A DNA stretch of 64,000 nt, from contig CM049310.1 of NCBI GenBank assembly GCA_026874595.1, positions 39,685,558 to 39,749,557 on the forward strand, written 5' to 3'. This DNA is from Sipunculus nudus. Its lineage: Eukaryota > Annelida > Sipuncula > Golfingiida > Sipunculidae. How positions within the stretch are numbered: the first letter of the stretch is position 1; every line of letters begins with the position of its first letter. A program made the translations under genes and the position numbers. Below, in pieces: positions 58,862-64,000 of this stretch. The notes beneath the pieces are model-generated. The model did no database searches and was not told the DNA's origin. It saw nothing but the letters and a program-made list of their open reading frames with translations.

Positions 58862-59035
58862 TTTAGGCTAAGCGGTGGTTTGGGGGCGTGGCCCCCAATT
58901 TAAAATAAAAACTATTTATAGACAAAAACATTAATTTCACAATTGACCGTCAGGTGGCGCTAGAGATTTTTCCCTCCCACTCCTTAAATATCATGCTTAG
59001 GCCATCCTTAAAAATTTCTGTGTTGGGGCTAACAT
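58862..59035 (+). repeat. GTTTGGGGGC...GCCCCCAATTT hairpin repeat, copy 1
   Basis: GTGGTTTGGGGGCGTGGCCCCCAATTTAAA-type hairpin (two parts, 58874-58903), then TTCACAATTGACCGTCAGG, TGGCGCTAGAGATTTTTCCC. Matches 61360-61500 almost word for word. The final GGCCATCCTTAAAAA...TGTTGGGGCTAAC (58998-59031) recurs inverted at about 61305-61342. Confidence 0.7.
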
Positions 59036-59269
59036 TGGTCCAAAAAAAGTCATCAGGTAGGGAGGAAAAAAATATTTTTTTTAAACGAGGATCTGGAGTT
59101 TACTACACCTTTTTTTACCGGATATTAGCATATGCGAGGTTTATGTCAAATTACATACCCGTACTCCATTCATTCCTTGCCTCGATACCATTGAAACTTG
59201 CACAACAAGGTATCTCTGAACAGATTTTGTGTTTTATTACAGGCTTAAAATCCTGTACTTGGGTTTAAA

Positions 59270-59430
59270 ATGTTTTTGTACATGCTTTGAACATGTACAT
59301 GTCAAACATTCACTGTTTGAAAAGTTATCAAGTACTTTTCCAATAATGGTCAAGCATGTTATCATGGAAGCATTATAACTTATGTATATCCCATTGCACA
59401 GGTTCGCATTAGGCCTGTAAGCCTTGTTGT
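59270..59430 (+). repeat. Element D end without its array
   Basis: GGTTCGCATTAGGCCTGTAAGCC (59400-59422) with the preceding ATCCCATTGCA and AAGCATTATA matches the 3' end of the element at 63160-63640. Confidence 0.6.
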
Positions 59431-59679
59431 GGATTTCACATGAATTTGCAGACAATTTTATTTTGTGTTGTATGCGAGTGTCAGAATTGTAGGAATGAGT
59501 GCAGTTTGAGATTTCCTTTGCAAGTGAAGAGGTATAATTAAGAAGGACGGTAATAAATGAACTCTTTAGTAATGGTCAATGCCTAATAAGGTAGTAGAAT
59601 ATATAAAATGTTTATATAAATATATGTAAAACTGTACTTTTTGAATGACGAAACCATAAATTGGATGTCGGTACCCTGA

Positions 59680-60242
59680 TTAGGAATTTTATTTCTTCGG
59701 TGTTGATGTATATACAAACAAAATCTTGGTCAAGTTCGAAGATTGGTGACCTTGACTTATTTCTTGACGTTTTAGAGCGAATTATAGAAAATAACCGGCG
59801 TTTGTTAACATTTACCATGTGAGGAGGATATCTCCAAAAGTATTCAACACACAAATTTCATTTCTTTGGTGCTGATACATATCAACAAAATCTCGGTCAA
59901 GTTCCAAGATGGATGACCCAAGGTCACAGAGCTTATAATAGAACAAAACTTAGGAGCTTATTTCTGAGGAACCACTGGATGGATTGTTTTGGAATATGGA
60001 ATGGTCATTGGCCTTGATGATCTCGTAAGTGCTGCATGACTCACAAAGACTGGGGCCAGACTAACAAAGTTCATACCTCTCTAGTTCCAATTCACAACTT
60101 GAACAAAAGACATATGTACAGATATACATCCATGTGAGAACAAATATTACATGAATACTTTTTACTGTTACCACCCATAAATACTGCTCTTTTGGCTGAG
60201 GGTTTTGTCAGCTTTTGCTGATATTCTAGTATTTTTCTGTAA
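59680..60242 (-). mobile_element. Tandem-unit element C-like copy, inverted and truncated
   Basis: On the minus strand 60242-60100 repeats the 5' end of element C (hairpin TATCAGC-aaaa-GCTGAC, CCCTCAGCCAAAAGAGCAG, GTAACAGT). Then come two units of about 167 bp with GGTCA(A/T)CC/GGTCACC...TTCGAACTTGACC (59730 and 59897 regions). The GACGG tract and 3' hairpin are not seen. Confidence 0.5.
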
Positions 60243-60249
60243 TTAATGA

Positions 60250-61360
60250 CTGAGCGAGCAATGTTGATCTCTATCTCATCTACGTCTAAACAAGAAATGC
60301 CGTACGGTCAGGAAATATCTGTTTATTATAAAAGCTATTAATAAAATGAAATAAATTTACAAAGGCAGTTAAAAAAAAACACAACCAAAAAAAGACAGTC
60401 GCTTATATGTTATGCCTGTTCTGATCAGCTGTGGCCGGTAGAAACGATGCGTCAGACACCTCGCAAAACCCTGTCATGATCGCCACAGAACTGACGAAAT
60501 CACGCAATTCTTGTAATACCAAACATCTGATTTGTGGAGATCGTGCATTACACATCGTCAGTTGCAGATTCCATTAAATATGCCCGCTTCATTTGCTTGA
60601 TATAGGCCTACTCACGGTGCCAACGTGAGTGTTGCTGAAAAATTATAACCAGCGTAAGCGACACGATGTCAGTGAACATTTTCCCGCCAAAATAGTGATG
60701 AATGAAGTCATATGGGGTGAACTTTTACTACGGACCTCTTATTGGCTCTCTGGCTATGACGCGTGACTCCTCCGCCAATCACAAGAACGTTTGCGTAGGC
60801 CAGGCACGTGTTAATGCATATCAACATGTCACATGGTTTAAATGCCAACATTGGTCAGTTGACAGTATGAATGTCGAGAGAACTTTCATTTAATCAGTTA
60901 ATGCTACAGCGTTAAGCTTCCGCTTTATTTGAAATCAAATAAGAACCATTTCTAATTGCTCAATATTTTTTTTCAGCCTGTTTCGCCAGAACAACGAAAT
61001 TTGATGGCGGTTTCCCGGCAGTTTTTCTACTCTTGCGCACGAGTGTAGCGAACGTTCCACGTGTATATATATAGGCACAACCTGACAAATTGTTAGGGGT
61101 CAAATTAAACGATCGGCGACGTTGGGTAATACCTTTCATTATGGAAATTAAGTGCATCAAAAAATGTTATAGAAGGACTATTTTTCTAGCACATGAAGGC
61201 AGATTTTTACGGGCCCAGGTGCTTGCGGCAGATCATATAAAAAAAATATTAATTTGCAGATATGTAAAAAAAAAATTCCAGCCGCAGCCAAAAATCAAGA
61301 CCGGCCGGGTTAGCCCCAACACAGAACTTTTTAAGGATGGCCTTATTAATTAAACCTGGG
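60250..61360. other. No gene recognised
   Basis: No exon with recognisable content. 61062-61080 has a TATATATATA run after a GC-richer stretch, which could be promoter-like, but no downstream gene was seen. Confidence 0.4.
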
Positions 61361-61685
61361 TTACTAACCAGAGCGGGGGTTTTGGGGCGCGGCCCCCAAT
61401 TTAAAATTAAAACTATTTATAGACAAAAACATTTATTTCACAATTGACCGTCAGGTGGCGCTAGAGATTTTTCCCTCCCGCTCCTTAAATATCATGCTTA
61501 TTTTTAAGGCTAAGCAGGGGTTTGGGGGCGCCGCCCCCAATTTGAAATAAATATATATGTTGATTAATTAAACATGGGTTGCTAACCAAAGTGGGGGTTT
61601 GGGGGCTCGGCCCCCAATTTAAATAAAAAATATTTATTGATAAAAACATCAATTTCACAATTGACCGTCAGGTGGCGCTTCTGTA
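61360..61685 (+). repeat. GTTTGGGGGC...GCCCCCAATTT hairpin repeats, copies 2-4
   Basis: Hairpins at about 61367-61403, 61513-61543 and 61587-61622. Two are followed by TTCACAATTGACCGTCAGG, TGGCGCT. Partner of 58862-59035. Confidence 0.7.
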
Positions 61686-61734
61686 AAACATAGTTATAAT
61701 TATCAGGGAACCACGGTTTGGTATCTCAGCAAGT

Positions 61735-61790
61735 TAGCTCAGATAGTTAGAGTGCTGTGTCAGATATCATGAGATTGCAGGTTCAAACCC
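61735..61790 (+). ncRNA. tRNA-like Pol III head near a Merlin-type end
   Basis: TAGCTCAGATA (61735-61745) and GGTTCAAACCC (61780-61790) are 34 bases apart, in the order and spacing of A and B boxes. It lies 150 bp before the Merlin-type end at 61940. Acceptor stem not convincing; likely a SINE head. Confidence 0.45.
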
Positions 61791-61939
61791 AGGTAGTGCC
61801 AGGCCAGTTTACAGTTGTATCATGTGTTACCAATGAATAGAAGACGTACAGACAGGCAGAGAGACTGAAAATATGTGTGAGAAATGCTTGAAGGGGAAAT
61901 GGTAGGTGGAGAGAGGTAGGGTACTTTTTGTCCCTAGGA

Positions 61940-61957
61940 CGGATTCTATAGTCGCTC
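61940..61957. mobile_element. Solitary Merlin-type terminal repeat
   Basis: GGATTCTATAGTCGCTCC is the right-hand end of the Merlin family defined at 55930-58549. No matching left end was found nearby, so this is a truncated or non-autonomous relative. Confidence 0.6.
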
Positions 61958-61959
61958 CC

Positions 61960-62770
61960 TACATATTGCCAATTATTGGTTTTATTTCTAAAATTTAGAC
62001 TAAATACATTTTAGAATTCATTTTACAGATATATTAGTTATTACGTTTGGAGTACATATAAAATGCCACTAGTAGCATGTTGGTGGTATCCTAGTCCAGA
62101 ACTGGACTGTTTGGGGCCTATTTATAATCTGATGTCTTTGTTGCCCCGTCAAAGTCCAGCATAGCCGCCGACGGCGACGCAACAGGTTTCAGGTTTCTGT
62201 TGCGTCGCCGGCCAACCAAAGGGCTAACTGGGGTTATAGCAAGATACGATCTGTTACTCTAAGAAAGGAAATTGAATAAAAATATTTCCTATGGTTTTAA
62301 TAAACCAATGTTCACATAATGTTGTATTTCGAAAGGCCTGTAATAAAAAATAACCATTCTGGAAAGCATGAAGCACCTGTAACATCAACAACTGATATTA
62401 TTTGTCCAGAGAGAATTGAAGCATTAACAGCCCCGGTAGACATCTTGCATTTTGGTGGCTGTCCTGTATAAGGCTTTAGGCCTGTGTACTATTTTGTTCA
62501 TATTTTAACTTCCTTGGTGCAAATTAGGGCTGAGAAGAGAACAGTAATGTTTTCTAGTGGTCAAATATACAATACACATAGATGTATCATGTACTGAACA
62601 TTAATCAATGGATATATGTTAAATCTCACAGTTGTGTATGGAGTGTTATAATCACAGTTAACTGCAGGTGCAATTGAGGAGTTTATTCTTATGGGCTAAG
62701 TCCAGCACCAAAATATTATTCCTGAGAGTCCAGTGGAGAATCCCACTGGAAGGCTGTAGCTGCTGTTACA
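61960..62770. other. No gene recognised
   Basis: AT-rich; a short palindromic-looking patch GACGGCGACGCAACAGG/CTGTTGCGTCGCCGG at 62169-62212 is an inverted repeat of about 14 bp. Nothing else supported. Confidence 0.5.
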
Positions 62771-62771
62771 G

Positions 62772-63053
62772 GCCAACACGTGACGAAATACTGACCCAGT
62801 CTTATCAAATAAGTTGTTTTTTACCTCTCTGTATCGAATCCATATCCTCCCAGTACTGATATATCCATATATTTTCCTAACGCATCTGACTACTCGTATT
62901 GAAATGGGCTTACAGGATATATCACCTCAAGGGGATAATTATGAAAATATATGGATATATCAGTAGGCCTACTGGGAGGATGTGATTTTGATGCTGATAG
63001 GTGAATAACAACTAAGATGATAAGACTGGGTCAGTATTTCGTCACGTGTTGGC
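62772..63053. mobile_element. Foldback element with perfect 36-bp arms
   Basis: 62772-62807 (GCCAACACGTGACGAAATAC...) is the exact reverse complement of 63018-63053. An inner pair (62841-62877 and 62943-62982, CATATCCTCCCAGTACTGAT and its inverse) continues the symmetry, with GGCCTA added in the right arm. Total about 282 bp, no coding capacity: a foldback MITE or young palindrome. Confidence 0.8.
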
Positions 63054-63159
63054 AACTACCTTACCTTACTAAGCCTGGTCAACCCAGTGCATCAAACTCA
63101 AGGGAAGTTTGATGTATTGGCCTGATATGTTGACCTGTCAATGCGTCTTTGATGGCTTT

Positions 63160-63640
63160 TTCGTTCACAAGACAAGTGTCCCCACCTACATTGACTTTTG
63201 CACAGTGTATGCGCCTGCTTATTTCTACAGAGAAATTTGATACATCAGCCTAAAATTGGGCATATTTATACATATCAGGAAGCTTTATCGTGTACAAGAC
63301 TGGTGGCGCCACCTACAATAATTTTTGCACAATGTATGTCCCTGCTTATTTCGCAGGAGGGGTTTGACATATCAGTCTGACGTTGGGCATACGTTTATAT
63401 CTCTTCATTGTATACAAGACTGGTAGTGTCAGCTACAGTCATTTTTGTGTTGTGTGCACCCATGCCAGAATTTCAGCAGTGATGTTTGTGTAATTGTTTC
63501 TTGTTCAAAATATTTAGTACTTGCATTGTTCAAATACATGTTACACATGTTCTTGAAAAGTAATGGTCCAGCATTGAAGCATTATATCTGGTGTAATCCC
63601 ATTGCATAGGTTCGCATTAGGCCTGTAGGCCTTGTTTTTC
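63160..63640 (+). mobile_element. Hairpin-ended tandem-unit element D
   Basis: Two and a half units of 120-122 bp starting ACAAG at 63172, 63294 and 63414; the second reads CTGGTGGCGCCACCTACA. The end is ATTAGGCC-tgta-GGCCTTG (hairpin 63619-63632) followed by a T run. A second copy of the end is at 59270-59430. Confidence 0.55.
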
Positions 63641-64000
63641 TTTGTCTCATGACTGCTGCAATTTCTTTAATATAAAAACAATCCAAGAAAAACACAAGCA
63701 TAAGGTTTTCAATAGTGAATTTATTCAATTATAAACACAGAAACTGTTCAAACAGTAAACAAATATAATAACAAACAAAAACAAATAGTAAATAATCTCA
63801 TATATAATAAGCTGTATATATATACAGGCTTAAAATTCACATTTTTAAGATAGGAAAAATTACATAGGCCTGTTATGGGTTGAATGTCCAGGCCTGTAGA
63901 AATTTTTTTAATCCCTCAGTAATTTTTTAAATGACCTACAGCTGGCAAGTTAAATTTAAATGACGCAAGTTATTTTTTTAGCCCACTTGCAGCAGCCGCA
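63641..64000. other. No gene recognised
   Basis: AT-rich to the window edge; no feature supported. Confidence 0.5.

Noticed and set aside
61090-61353. 87-codon open frame
   Set aside because: Covers a stretch that matches a dispersed repeat (inverse of 58998-59031) and shows no domain.
58195-61790. Functional tRNA genes
   Set aside because: A and B boxes and spacing are present but acceptor stems and T-stems do not pair; SINE heads fit better.

Overview
This is eukaryotic, metazoan DNA: AT-rich, gene-poor, with intron-split genes, GT/AG splice sites, polyadenylation signals, many microsatellites and a heavy load of transposable elements. A seven-transmembrane gustatory-receptor-like gene, Merlin and LINE elements, and long tandem-repeat elements ending in hairpins together suggest a lophotrochozoan, most likely a marine mollusc. 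That placement is inference; nothing here fixes the species.

Layout. 0-5.3 kb is a graveyard of at least three LINE families, including a 5'-truncated LINE with an 11-bp target duplication and a related empty site 3 kb away. 5.7-6.8 kb (minus) holds the 3' end of an unidentified gene with an in-frame 88-residue duplication. 9-14 kb is transposon-rich: two miniature LTR elements (TRIMs) with a tRNA-like Pol III promoter inside the LTR, and a foldback element with CCGT/ACGG iteron arms. 14.9-16.6 kb (minus) carries two exons of a gustatory-receptor-like gene whose last exon I could not find. 18.5-20.5 kb is a tandem segmental duplication with an hAT-like MITE in one copy. 22.5-39 kb holds two paralogous, same-strand genes for small secreted NTR/TIMP-like proteins (coding exons at 29.45 and 37.6 kb), each with a possible TATA-driven noncoding first exon far upstream.

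36-63.6 kb is dominated by several unrelated-looking repeat elements with one shared plan: tandem units of about 120-340 bp, usually carrying the palindrome GGTGGCGCCACC, then (in several) a GACGGACGG-type tract, then a terminal hairpin and often a homopolymer run. The largest (48.07-52.82 kb) has about 14 units of about 336 bp and contains a nearly perfect 1.69-kb internal duplication. Between these lie a TIR element (39.1-39.8 kb), a MITE (42.6 kb), a LINE fragment (44.2-45.6 kb), a 2.62-kb Merlin transposon with TIRs, an 8-bp target duplication and a dead transposase (55.93-58.55 kb), and a foldback with perfect 36-bp arms (62.8-63.05 kb).

Only four loci look like host genes: the repeat-protein gene, the receptor and the two NTR paralogs. 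I see no operons, CRISPR arrays or bacterial features.
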